From: Lutibacter sp. A64
Lineage (GTDB): Bacteria; Bacteroidota; Bacteroidia; Flavobacteriales; Flavobacteriaceae
Length of the DNA stretch: 64,000 bases
Direction of reading: 5' to 3'
NCBI RefSeq assembly: GCF_022429565.1
Contig: NZ_CP092487.1
Coordinates: 2,312,001-2,376,000 of the forward strand
The notes beneath the pieces were generated by a model. It made no database searches and was not told where the DNA came from. It saw nothing but the letters and a program-made list of their open reading frames with translations. A program made the translations under genes and the position numbers. Below, piece after piece: positions 1 to 11,127 of the stretch. How positions within the stretch are numbered: the stretch's first letter is position 1; each line of letters opens with the position of its first letter.

Positions 1-2456
1 CTCCTCAAGACATTGAAAGTGTTCAAGTTTTAAAAGATGCATCTGCGTCGGCTATTTTTGGTTCTAGAGCTTCAAATGGAGTTATAATAATTAGAACAAA
101 ACAAGCTAAAACAAATAAAGTAATTGTTTCTTTTGATGCATATACAGGTATACAGTCTGTAGCAAAAGATCCTAGTTTAGCAAACGCTACTGAATATGCT
201 AAAATTTTAAATGCTGCAAGTTTAAATGATGGAGGTAGTTTAATTTATTCTGATCCTGAATCTTTAGGAAACGGCACTAATTGGTGGAATGAAATTACTC
301 AAAACACACCAATCTATAACGCAAACTTATCAATTGCAAAAGCTACTGAAGATATTAAAATATCATCAAGTATTTCTTACCAAGATCAAGAAGGAATTAT
401 AAAAGGAAGTGACTTTAATAGAGTAACGGCACGTTTAAATACAGAATATAAATTAAACGATAAAGTTACAATTGGAGAAAACTTTACGTTTGCAAACTCA
501 AAAACTAAAAATGGTCCAGATTTAGTTTGGAATGCACATAGATTAGAGCCTGTTACAAACCCATACTTAGCAGATTATGAAATAGACGGCTTAAATGAGT
601 ATAGTATTTTTTCGCCAACTATTACAGACGTACCAAATGCATTAGGACAATTAGCTAGATCTTATAACGATACTGAATACTCTAGAGCAGTTGGAAACTT
701 CTATGTAAATTGGGAAGCAATTGAAGGTCTTACTTTTAAATCTCAATTTAGCGTTTATTATAGTTCTTGGGAAAATAATTGGTTTTCACCAAACTACTAT
801 ATAGAAGAAAACGATAAGCTAGAAGTAAACTCTGTAGGAAGAACACACAATAACAAGCTAAATACAACTTGGAATAACACCGTTAATTACCAAAAAGAAA
901 TAGACGATCATAGCATTAACCTTTTAGGTGGTGTAATTTTAGAATCTCAAACAGAAAAAACATTAAGTGGTACAGGAGAAAATATTCCTAGTAACCATGA
1001 AGATTTAAGATATCTTGATGCAGCAACTGAAGGATTTTTTACCACTGGAAATAATGAAAAGTACAGTTTAATATCGTACATAGGACGTGGAAATTACTCT
1101 TACAAAAGTAAATATCTATTAACTGCAACTGTAAGAGCTGATGGATCAAGCCTTTTCCCTGACGGCAACAAATGGGGAGTATTCCCTTCAGTATCTGCTG
1201 CCTGGGTTACTTCTGATGAAGATTTTATGCAAAATGTATCTTGGATTAGTTCATTAAAAACTCGTGTAGGATGGGGACAAATTGGAAATGACAACAGAAA
1301 TTCTATTCCAATTAACGCAAGGCTAACAACTATTGGTAATGAATACTATACTTTAGGAGATGACCAACAAGTTATATTAGGAACAGCACCTGCAAACGTA
1401 GGGAATCCATCTATTGAATGGGAAACTGTTGAAGATATGAACTTTGGTATTGACTTAGGTTTATTTAATAGTAGTTTAAATATAAATTTTGATATTTATA
1501 AAAGAACTACACACGATATGTTAATGGCAAAAAGTATTCCTGCTTACCTAGGTTCTGGTTACGATGCGCAATGGGCTAATATTGGTAGTTTCGAAACAAA
1601 AGGTGTTGATTTAGGTATTACTTATAAAAAACAAATCAATAAATTAAAAACTGCATTTACGCTAAACTTATCAAGTTATGATGCAACTGTAGTTGAATTA
1701 GCTGATGGAGAAGCTATTTGGAATGGAAATCACCAACGTTTAAATAGCTTAACTTATACTGCAGAAGGTCAAACTCCTGGATTATTTTATGGATTTGTAA
1801 CTGATGGAATTTTTCAAAATGAAACAGAAATTAATAGCCATTCAGATAACGCTGGAAATATTATTCAACCATATGCACAACCAGGTGATTTTAGATTTAA
1901 AGATTTAAATGGTGATGGAACATTAGACGATGATGACAGACAAGTTATTGGAGACCCAACTCCAGATTTTTCATTCGGATTTAATATGCAATTTAACTAC
2001 AACAATTTTGATTTAAACATTTTATTTACTGGTAAATACGGAAATGACATGTTAAACGCTTTAAACCCATATTTAATGAGTGGTAGTGGTACTTATAACT
2101 CATATGCTGGTTTATTAGATAAAGCATGGAGTGGTGAAGGTTCAACGAATTCTCAACCTCGTTTATCAAATGATGATCCAAATCAAAACTTTAGATATTC
2201 TGACTATTATATAGAAGATGGTTCATTTATTAGACTAACTAATTTACAATTAGGGTATAATTTAGACGACAGCATTATTGAAAGTTTAGGACTTACAAGA
2301 GCTAGAGTTTATATGAGTGGTGAAAACTTATTTACAGCTACTTCATTTAGTGGTTTAGATCCAGATATTAGTGGTTCTGCTACACAAAGTGGTATAGACT
2401 GGGGACACTATCCTTTACCAAGAACTATAAATGTTGGTGTTAACTTATCGTTTTAA
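1..2456 (+). CDS. SusC/RagA-type TonB-dependent receptor (5' end outside window)
   Basis: Outer-membrane TonB-dependent transporter that would import oligosaccharides together with the SusD lipoprotein encoded 8 bp downstream. The reading frame is open from base 3. The first visible residues (PQDIESVQVLKDASASAIFG, then SRASNGVIII) are the end of the plug domain typical of SusC/RagA. The rest is beta-barrel, ending in an aromatic-rich strand and a terminal Phe (NVGVNLSF), as expected for a BamA-recognised barrel. About 818 residues are present, so 200 or more N-terminal residues (signal peptide, carboxypeptidase-D-like domain, start of plug) lie to the left. An internal Met at 1227 lies mid-barrel and is not the start. 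Downstream GH30 and GH2 genes make this the transporter of a polysaccharide utilisation locus. Family assignment is firm; the substrate is inferred only. Confidence 0.95.
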   Translation, partial: PQDIESVQVLKDASASAIFGSRASNGVIIIRTKQAKTNKVIVSFDAYTGIQSVAKDPSLANATEYAKILNAASLNDGGSLIYSDPESLGNGTNWWNEITQNTPIYNANLSIAKATEDIKISSSISYQDQEGIIKGSDFNRVTARLNTEYKLNDKVTIGENFTFANSKTKNGPDLVWNAHRLEPVTNPYLADYEIDGLNEYSIFSPTITDVPNALGQLARSYNDTEYSRAVGNFYVNWEAIEGLTFKSQFSVYYSSWENNWFSPNYYIEENDKLEVNSVGRTHNNKLNTTWNNTVNYQKEIDDHSINLLGGVILESQTEKTLSGTGENIPSNHEDLRYLDAATEGFFTTGNNEKYSLISYIGRGNYSYKSKYLLTATVRADGSSLFPDGNKWGVFPSVSAAWVTSDEDFMQNVSWISSLKTRVGWGQIGNDNRNSIPINARLTTIGNEYYTLGDDQQVILGTAPANVGNPSIEWETVEDMNFGIDLGLFNSSLNINFDIYKRTTHDMLMAKSIPAYLGSGYDAQWANIGSFETKGVDLGITYKKQINKLKTAFTLNLSSYDATVVELADGEAIWNGNHQRLNSLTYTAEGQTPGLFYGFVTDGIFQNETEINSHSDNAGNIIQPYAQPGDFRFKDLNGDGTLDDDDRQVIGDPTPDFSFGFNMQFNYNNFDLNILFTGKYGNDMLNALNPYLMSGSGTYNSYAGLLDKAWSGEGSTNSQPRLSNDDPNQNFRYSDYYIEDGSFIRLTNLQLGYNLDDSIIESLGLTRARVYMSGENLFTATSFSGLDPDISGSATQSGIDWGHYPLPRTINVGVNLSF

Positions 2457-2464
2457 TTTTAAAA

Positions 2465-3982
2465 ATGTACACAATGAAAATTATTAAACACATACTATTT
2501 ATTTTTATCGGTTTGAACATCGTTTCTTGTTCAGACTATATTGATAACGAAATAACAGGAGAACAAAATTTAGATACATACTATTCTAACTATACCGAAA
2601 GCAACAAAGCTGTTTTAGGTTGTTATGCTTCTCTTAGCCCACAAGATTGGTGGCAAACAGACTTCTTTTGGTTAGTTGGTGATATTTGCTCTGACGATGC
2701 TTTTAAAGGAAACACAAACGAAGGAGACCAAAGAGATTTTGGAAATTTAGCAGATTTTAACATCACATCTTCAAACGAATGGTTAGATAGTAAATGGAGA
2801 TATACCTACCAAGGAATTTTTAGAACTAACTTGGCAATTACAAGAATCCCTGAAGCGCCAATTGAAGAAGAAGAAATAAATGCACTTGTAGCTGAAGCTA
2901 AATTTTTACGTGCTGTTTTTTATTTTGAATTGGTAAAAAACTGGGGAGGAGTTCCATTATTAACCGAACCAATTTCTGTAAGTGAAGCTAATTTAGAAAG
3001 AGCTACTGAAGAAGAAGTTTGGGCACTAATTGAAAGTGATTTAAATGATGCTTTAGATTATTTACCATTAAAATCGCAACAAGCTTCTACAGATAAAGGA
3101 AGAGCTACTAAAGGAGCAGCAATTGCTTACTTAGCAAAAGCTGCTTTATATCAAAAAAACTATACAGAAGCTCAAAGTTTAGCCAATGAAGTAATTACTT
3201 CTGGAGAGTACAATTTAAACGATGCTTTTAAAGATGTTTGGAGCGTTGCAAACCCTAATGGAAGTGGTTCTATTTTTGAAATCCAAAACTCATACAGCGA
3301 TCTTTATGATACTGGTAATGCCTTACCTGTTTTATCCCGTAGTAGAGCCGATGGTGGTTGGGGGTTTGGTACACCAAGTAGTAATTTAGATAACTTTATG
3401 GCTGGTGACCCTAGACGTGATTTTACAATTATTAAACAAGGTGATTATGTAAATGAAGAATATCCTTCATACGATACAAAACCTTCAGAAAATATGACTG
3501 GTAGAATTAACAGAAAATACTTTTTGAATTCTGAAGATCGTCCTGAAAAATCTGAACACAAAAGATCTCCTCTAAATCATATTTTATTTAGATATGCCGA
3601 TTTATTATTAATGCACGCAGAAGCCGCTTATTATAATGGAGATGAAAATTCAGCTTTAATTTCTTTAAACAAAGTAAGAGCTAGAGTTGATTTAGATGAT
3701 ATATCAGCTACAGGACAAGGTTTATTAACTGCTATCTATAACGAAAGAAGAATGGAATTAGCAATGGAAGGTCATCGTTATTATGATTTAAAAAGAACAG
3801 ATAGGTTAACAGAAGCTATGGCAGCATTTTCTAATTACAACTTAAACGAAAGTACAGATGAGTACGATGCTGGTAATGATGAAGGAAAATATTATAAAGC
3901 TGAAATTCATTCTTTATTTCCAATACCAATTTCAGAAATTAATTTGTCTCAAGGAAGAATAACACAAAATCCTGGATACTAA
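2465..3982 (+). CDS. SusD/RagB-family substrate-binding lipoprotein
   Basis: Cell-surface glycan-binding lipoprotein that caps the SusC transporter. The N-terminus is a lipoprotein signal peptide with lipobox IVSC followed by SDYID. The start at 2465 gives MYTMKII; the Met at 2474 (MKIIKH) gives a more usual signal peptide and may be the true start. Typical SusD helical-repeat motifs are visible: AEAKFLRAVFYFELVKNWGG in the first half, LFRYADLLLMHAEAAY and NERRMELAMEGHRYYDLKR in the second, and a C-terminus SLFPIPISEINLS...ITQNPGY. At 505 residues (502 from the second Met) it has the normal family length. It starts 8 bp after the SusC stop, so the two are co-transcribed. The ligand cannot be told from sequence. 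Confidence 0.95.
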   Translation: MYTMKIIKHILFIFIGLNIVSCSDYIDNEITGEQNLDTYYSNYTESNKAVLGCYASLSPQDWWQTDFFWLVGDICSDDAFKGNTNEGDQRDFGNLADFNITSSNEWLDSKWRYTYQGIFRTNLAITRIPEAPIEEEEINALVAEAKFLRAVFYFELVKNWGGVPLLTEPISVSEANLERATEEEVWALIESDLNDALDYLPLKSQQASTDKGRATKGAAIAYLAKAALYQKNYTEAQSLANEVITSGEYNLNDAFKDVWSVANPNGSGSIFEIQNSYSDLYDTGNALPVLSRSRADGGWGFGTPSSNLDNFMAGDPRRDFTIIKQGDYVNEEYPSYDTKPSENMTGRINRKYFLNSEDRPEKSEHKRSPLNHILFRYADLLLMHAEAAYYNGDENSALISLNKVRARVDLDDISATGQGLLTAIYNERRMELAMEGHRYYDLKRTDRLTEAMAAFSNYNLNESTDEYDAGNDEGKYYKAEIHSLFPIPISEINLSQGRITQNPGY

Positions 3983-4014
3983 ATATAAAGAAACCGTCTT
4001 AATAGACTAAAAAC

Positions 4015-4068
4015 TCGTCATTCTGAATCAATCACAAAACAACATCAAAGTGTAATTCAGAATGACGA
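4015..4068. repeat. REP-like inverted repeat between susD and the GH30 gene
   Basis: Two perfect 14-base arms (4015-4028 TCGTCATTCTGAAT and 4055-4068, its reverse complement) flank a 26-base spacer. No clear T-run follows, so it is a poor intrinsic terminator. From memory, CATTCTGAA-type inverted repeats are dispersed in many flavobacterial genomes, so this may be a REP-like element. As an mRNA hairpin it could lower expression or stabilise the upstream susCD transcript. No second copy is seen in this window. Confidence 0.55.
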
Positions 4069-4143
4069 AAATTTTACTTTAAGACAAGTTCCTTAAAACA
4101 AAATAGATAAAACTATTATTTATAACACATTATACTAATAATA

Positions 4144-5742
4144 ATGAAAAACAAGAAACTTTATAATGTATTAGCAATTTCATTATTGCTTGTATTAACT
4201 ATTGCAGCCTGTTCCAACTCTAATGATGATGATACATCTGATAATGGTGGAGGTACAACATCTTCAGATTATTTAACCATTACGTTAAAACCTTCAACTG
4301 TTTACCAAACAATACACAGTTTTGGAGCATCAGATGCTTGGAGTACGCAATTTGTAGGTAAAAACTGGCCTTTAGAAAAAAGAAATCAAATTGCTGATTA
4401 TTTATTTAGTTCTGAAACTGACAATACAGGGCAACCAAAGGGTATTGGTTTAAGCACTTGGCGTTTTAATATTGGTGCTGGTAGTGACGTACAAGCAAGT
4501 GATAGTGGTATAAGTGACGCATGGAGAAGAGCAGAATCATTTTTAACTTCAAACGGTTATAATTGGGATGCTCAAGAAGGCCAACGTTGGTTTTTACAAG
4601 CAGCAAAAGAAAGAGGTGTAAATGAGTTTACAGCATTTTCAAACAGTCCGCCAATTACACTTACAAAAAATGGAAAAGCACACTCTTCTGGCGGTTCTTC
4701 AGCAAACCTTGATGCTACTAATTATAGTAATTATGCCGATTTTTTAACAAATGTTATTGAAAATATTAGAGATAATGATGGTATTACTTTTAACTATATT
4801 TCTCCTTTTAATGAACCACAATGGGATTGGACAGGCGGACAAGAAGGTTCTCCTTGGTTAAATTCTGAAATAGCAGCAATTACTAGAATTTTAGATGCTA
4901 AAATTGAAAGTAAAAACTTAAACACTAAAATTGAAATTACAGAATCTGCTCAATTAAATTATTTATACGAAGATTCTAACAAAAGCGGAAGAGGTTCTCA
5001 TATTCAAGAATTTTTCGATAGCAGCTCTTCTAACTATGTTGGAAACTTAAGTAATATTGCTAACAAAATTTGTGGGCATAGCTATTATACAACTTCAGGA
5101 AATACCACCTTAATTAATACCCGTCAAAATGTAAAAGATCAAGTTGAACAAACAGATAGTTCACTAGAATTTTGGATGTCGGAATATTGTCTTCTTGAAA
5201 ACAATTCAGAAGTAGAAGGAAATGGAAGAGATTTAGGCATCGATCCTGCACTCTATTTAAGTAAAGTAATTCATACCGATTTAACTGTTGCAAATGCAAG
5301 TTCTTGGCAATGGTGGATTGCTTTAAGTCCTTATGATTATAAAGATGGATTGGTTTATATCGACAATGATAAATTTGATGGTGAAGTTTACGATTCTAAA
5401 TTGCTTTGGGCTTTAGGAAACTATTCATACTTCATTAAAGAAGGGTATCAAAGAATCGATTTAAATAGATCTGATAATAAATCTATAGAACAATCTATTG
5501 ATGGCTTATTGGTATCTGCTTACAAAAAACCAGACGACTCTAAATATGTTGTAGTATTTGTTAATCAACGAACAATTGAAATTCCAATCAATGTAAAAAT
5601 TGATGGTAAATCTAATTATTCTGGTAAATTGTATCAAACTTCAGCAGAAGCATCCGATAATTTATCTCCAAAAGAAAGTATCGATAACTCTACTGTTTGG
5701 TCAATTCCTGCTAGAAGTATTGTAACAGTAGTTGTAGAATAA
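4144..5742 (+). CDS. GH30-family glycoside hydrolase, lipoprotein
   Basis: Retaining glycoside hydrolase of clan GH-A, probably anchored in the outer membrane. The signal peptide ends in lipobox IAAC (Cys23), followed by a flexible Ser/Asn/Asp/Gly-rich linker to about residue 42. The (beta/alpha)8 barrel starts at about residue 55 (SFGASDAWSTQF) with GLSTWRFNIGAGS near residue 102. The acid/base is Glu224 in SPFNEPQWDW and the nucleophile is Glu347 in WMSEYC. The last 90 or so residues form the beta-sandwich that flanks GH30 barrels. GH30 members cleave beta-1,6-glucan, beta-1,6-galactan, xylan or related beta-links. The GASDAW and NEPQWDW motifs, with a LacZ-like GH2 next door, make a beta-1,6-galactan target attractive, but the subfamily is inferred. 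It lies 161 bp after susD, behind the inverted repeat at 4015-4068. Confidence 0.85.
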   Translation: MKNKKLYNVLAISLLLVLTIAACSNSNDDDTSDNGGGTTSSDYLTITLKPSTVYQTIHSFGASDAWSTQFVGKNWPLEKRNQIADYLFSSETDNTGQPKGIGLSTWRFNIGAGSDVQASDSGISDAWRRAESFLTSNGYNWDAQEGQRWFLQAAKERGVNEFTAFSNSPPITLTKNGKAHSSGGSSANLDATNYSNYADFLTNVIENIRDNDGITFNYISPFNEPQWDWTGGQEGSPWLNSEIAAITRILDAKIESKNLNTKIEITESAQLNYLYEDSNKSGRGSHIQEFFDSSSSNYVGNLSNIANKICGHSYYTTSGNTTLINTRQNVKDQVEQTDSSLEFWMSEYCLLENNSEVEGNGRDLGIDPALYLSKVIHTDLTVANASSWQWWIALSPYDYKDGLVYIDNDKFDGEVYDSKLLWALGNYSYFIKEGYQRIDLNRSDNKSIEQSIDGLLVSAYKKPDDSKYVVVFVNQRTIEIPINVKIDGKSNYSGKLYQTSAEASDNLSPKESIDNSTVWSIPARSIVTVVVE

Positions 5743-5865
5743 TTAAACCTAAATATTAAATTAAAAAAAAGCTATAACAACAATTATTTTTTTCATTAAA
5801 AAACTTGAAAACATGAAAAAAATTGATATTATTAAAATGAAAATAATTAATCAATAATTTATTAA

Positions 5866-9051
<3,186 letters not shown>

Positions 9052-9074
9052 TACTTTTTTTATTACTACACTGT

Positions 9075-9119
9075 AAAAAGAGGCTGTTTAATTAAATATT
9101 AAACAGCCTCTTTTTTTTA
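9075..9119 (+). terminator. Rho-independent terminator after the GH2 gene
   Basis: A perfect 16-bp stem (9075-9090 with 9100-9115, GC core GAGGCTG/CAGCCTC), extended by two more A/T pairs and a 5-base loop, is followed directly by T residues to 9118. It starts 24 bp after the GH2 stop and separates the first locus from the sigma-factor cassette. Confidence 0.88.
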
Positions 9120-9334
9120 TTACAACCTTTCCTTCTAATTTTATTTCTAAAATAAAAACCAACAAAGTAAACTCTTCCCAAACATCTATGTAATTAAAAA
9201 ACTACTTTTAATAGCTAATTTTAACTTATCCACTAACTAAACAATATATAAACGTAATAAACTAAACTTTACATTTAAATAATACAAAAGCACCTTAAAA
9301 AAATTAGTTTAGCCAATCTAACTAAACACTATAA

Positions 9335-9895
9335 ATGTATTCTAACTTAGAACTTGCGAATCGTATTGCCAATTCTGACCAAACAGCATTTAATATATTA
9401 TACAATAAGTTGTGGGAAAAATTATATGTATTTTCTCAATCTATTATTATGGATGAAGCTGAGGCAAAAGATATTCTACAAGAAGTTTGGATAGATTATT
9501 GGAATAGACGTAAAGAAATCTCTATAAAACACAATATTGAAGCATACCTCTACCAAGCAGTACGTTATAAAACCTATAATATTTTAAGGAATAAAAAGTT
9601 TAATACAATTCAATTAGAAGTGAGTTATGAACTTTCTGTAGACGCTTCAATAGAGTTAAATTATGATTTAGAAGAAACTCATCTACGATTAAATAACTAT
9701 ATATCTAAATTACCTTCTAGATGCCAAGAAATTTTCACTCTAAGTCGTAATGAAGGCTTGAGTAATAAAGAAATTGCAGACAAAATAGGCATCTCTATAC
9801 GAACCGTAGAAAACCAAATTTCAATTGCACTTAATTCAATAAAAAAAAATATGGAGAAAGCAGTTCTCTTGCTTGTGCTTATCTTTAATCTTTAA
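9335..9895 (+). CDS. ECF-type RNA polymerase sigma factor (FecI-like)
   Basis: Alternative sigma factor of the extracytoplasmic-function class, of the type paired with FecR and an STN-bearing SusC in Bacteroidota. The sigma-2 region lies at about residues 15-75 (AFNILYNKLWEKLYVF, DEAEAKDILQEVWIDYW). Sigma-4 lies at about 120-172 with its helix-turn-helix (LPSRCQEIFTLSRNEGLSNK, then EIADKIGISIRTVENQ). Length, 186 residues, is normal. It is followed by fecR after 141 bp and a SusC with an STN domain, the classic layout in which substrate binding at the receptor is signalled across both membranes to release the sigma factor. The likely target is the SusC/SusD operon downstream. No shared promoter motif could be made out by eye. 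Confidence 0.93.
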   Translation: MYSNLELANRIANSDQTAFNILYNKLWEKLYVFSQSIIMDEAEAKDILQEVWIDYWNRRKEISIKHNIEAYLYQAVRYKTYNILRNKKFNTIQLEVSYELSVDASIELNYDLEETHLRLNNYISKLPSRCQEIFTLSRNEGLSNKEIADKIGISIRTVENQISIALNSIKKNMEKAVLLLVLIFNL

Positions 9896-10036
9896 ATCTG
9901 CATCTATTTCTTCTTTAAAAATTTGCTTTATTAATTTTAGGTTAACAAAACTCTTAAATATAAACAAATCGTTAAGTCCAAGATTTCAATCGTGAAACCA
10001 AGTAGCTATTAGGTACATTATATTAGAAATCACAAA

Positions 10037-11008
10037 ATGACAGAACAAGAATTAAAAAACCTAATCCGTAAGAAACAACAAAAGTCTCTTACCAAAAAAG
10101 AAGAAGCTACGCTTTTATCTTTTGAAAAAAAGATGCTTGATAGAAACCGTGCACATGTTTTTTTAGATGAAATACATAAGTCTAAAATAAGCAGTACAAT
10201 TTATGCCAAAATTCAATCTAAAAAACAAAGCCATATTAGTAATATTTGGATGAAAGTAGCTGCAATTTTAATAATTACTATTTCCCTTGGAAGTATGCAT
10301 TGGTACCTTTCACCAAATAAAAAGTCTTCTCATAACATGCGTCCTAAAATAACAATGTTACAGATAGAGGCTCCATTTGGTAAAAAAAGAACATTTAATT
10401 TACCAGATGGTTCTATAGTAAAATTAAATAGTGGTAGTAAAATTAAATATCCTGAAATTTTTAATGATTCTATAAGAGAAGTAACTCTCTCTGGTGAAGC
10501 TTTCTTTGAAATTAAAAAAGATAGTTCACAACCTTTTATTGTAAAAACATCATCTTTATTTACACGTGTACTAGGCACGTCATTTAACATAAAAGCTTAT
10601 GAAGATGAAGATAACACTATAGTGACCTTAGCAACCGGTAAAATTAGTGTAGGCACCAATCAAAAAGATGAAATTATACTCAACCCTTCTCATCAAGCAA
10701 TTTTGAATAAAAAAAACAAACGTTTTACAAAACAAAAAATAGACCTCGATAAAACACTAAGTTGGAAAAATGGAATTTTGAGATTTGATAATGAAAAATT
10801 AGCTACAGCTATACCTAAGTTAGAAAAATGGTTTAATGTTAAAATAAAGCTTAAAAATAAAAACAGTGCAGCATGTGCATTTACAGGGATATTTGAAAAT
10901 GCTTCATTAGAAAGCATTTTAGAAAATATAACATTTGTTAAAACAACTTTAAAATACAAATTCATTACAAGTAATGAAATTGAAATTTCAGGATATTGCA
11001 ATAATTAA
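10037..11008 (+). CDS. FecR-family anti-sigma factor
   Basis: Inner-membrane anti-sigma factor. It has a cytoplasmic N-terminal segment (about residues 1-72, Lys-rich) that would bind the ECF sigma factor. One transmembrane helix follows at about 73-92 (MKVAAILIITISLGSMHWYL). The periplasmic part holds a FecR domain at about 112-210 (FNLPDGSIVKLNSGSKI, GEAFFEIKKD, VLGTSFNIKAYE) and a C-terminal DUF4974-type domain at about 250-320 (FDNEKLATAIPKLEKWFNV, CAFTGIFENASLESIL) that contacts the receptor's STN domain. Length, 323 residues, is typical. It lies between its sigma factor and the STN-SusC at 11128. The end of the gene overlaps the first of two 14-bp direct repeats at 11007-11041. Confidence 0.93.
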   Translation: MTEQELKNLIRKKQQKSLTKKEEATLLSFEKKMLDRNRAHVFLDEIHKSKISSTIYAKIQSKKQSHISNIWMKVAAILIITISLGSMHWYLSPNKKSSHNMRPKITMLQIEAPFGKKRTFNLPDGSIVKLNSGSKIKYPEIFNDSIREVTLSGEAFFEIKKDSSQPFIVKTSSLFTRVLGTSFNIKAYEDEDNTIVTLATGKISVGTNQKDEIILNPSHQAILNKKNKRFTKQKIDLDKTLSWKNGILRFDNEKLATAIPKLEKWFNVKIKLKNKNSAACAFTGIFENASLESILENITFVKTTLKYKFITSNEIEISGYCNN

Positions 11009-11041
11009 AAACCTATAAAATGAGATAAAAAACCTATAAAA
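11007..11041. repeat. Pair of 14-bp direct repeats after fecR
   Basis: The sequence AAAAACCTATAAAA occurs at 11007-11020 and again at 11028-11041, starts 21 bp apart (about two helical turns). The first copy overlaps the fecR stop codon. Just downstream is an imperfect stem, AGCAGCCTGTT (11042-11052) against AACAGACTGCT (11073-11083), with one mismatch. Together they fill most of the 119-bp gap before the STN-SusC gene. A protein-binding site or a processing/attenuation site is possible; it is only a sequence pattern so far. Confidence 0.45.
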
Positions 11042-11127
11042 AGCAGCCTGTTCTTAATACTTTGGCGAGTAAAACAGACTGCTACAGCTTAACAATAACT
11101 AATCAAAGAAATTATTAAACATTTTTT

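Noticed and set aside
1227-1229. ATG as the start of a 409-codon gene
   Set aside because: The frame is open to base 3 with clear SusC plug sequence before it; this Met is inside the barrel.
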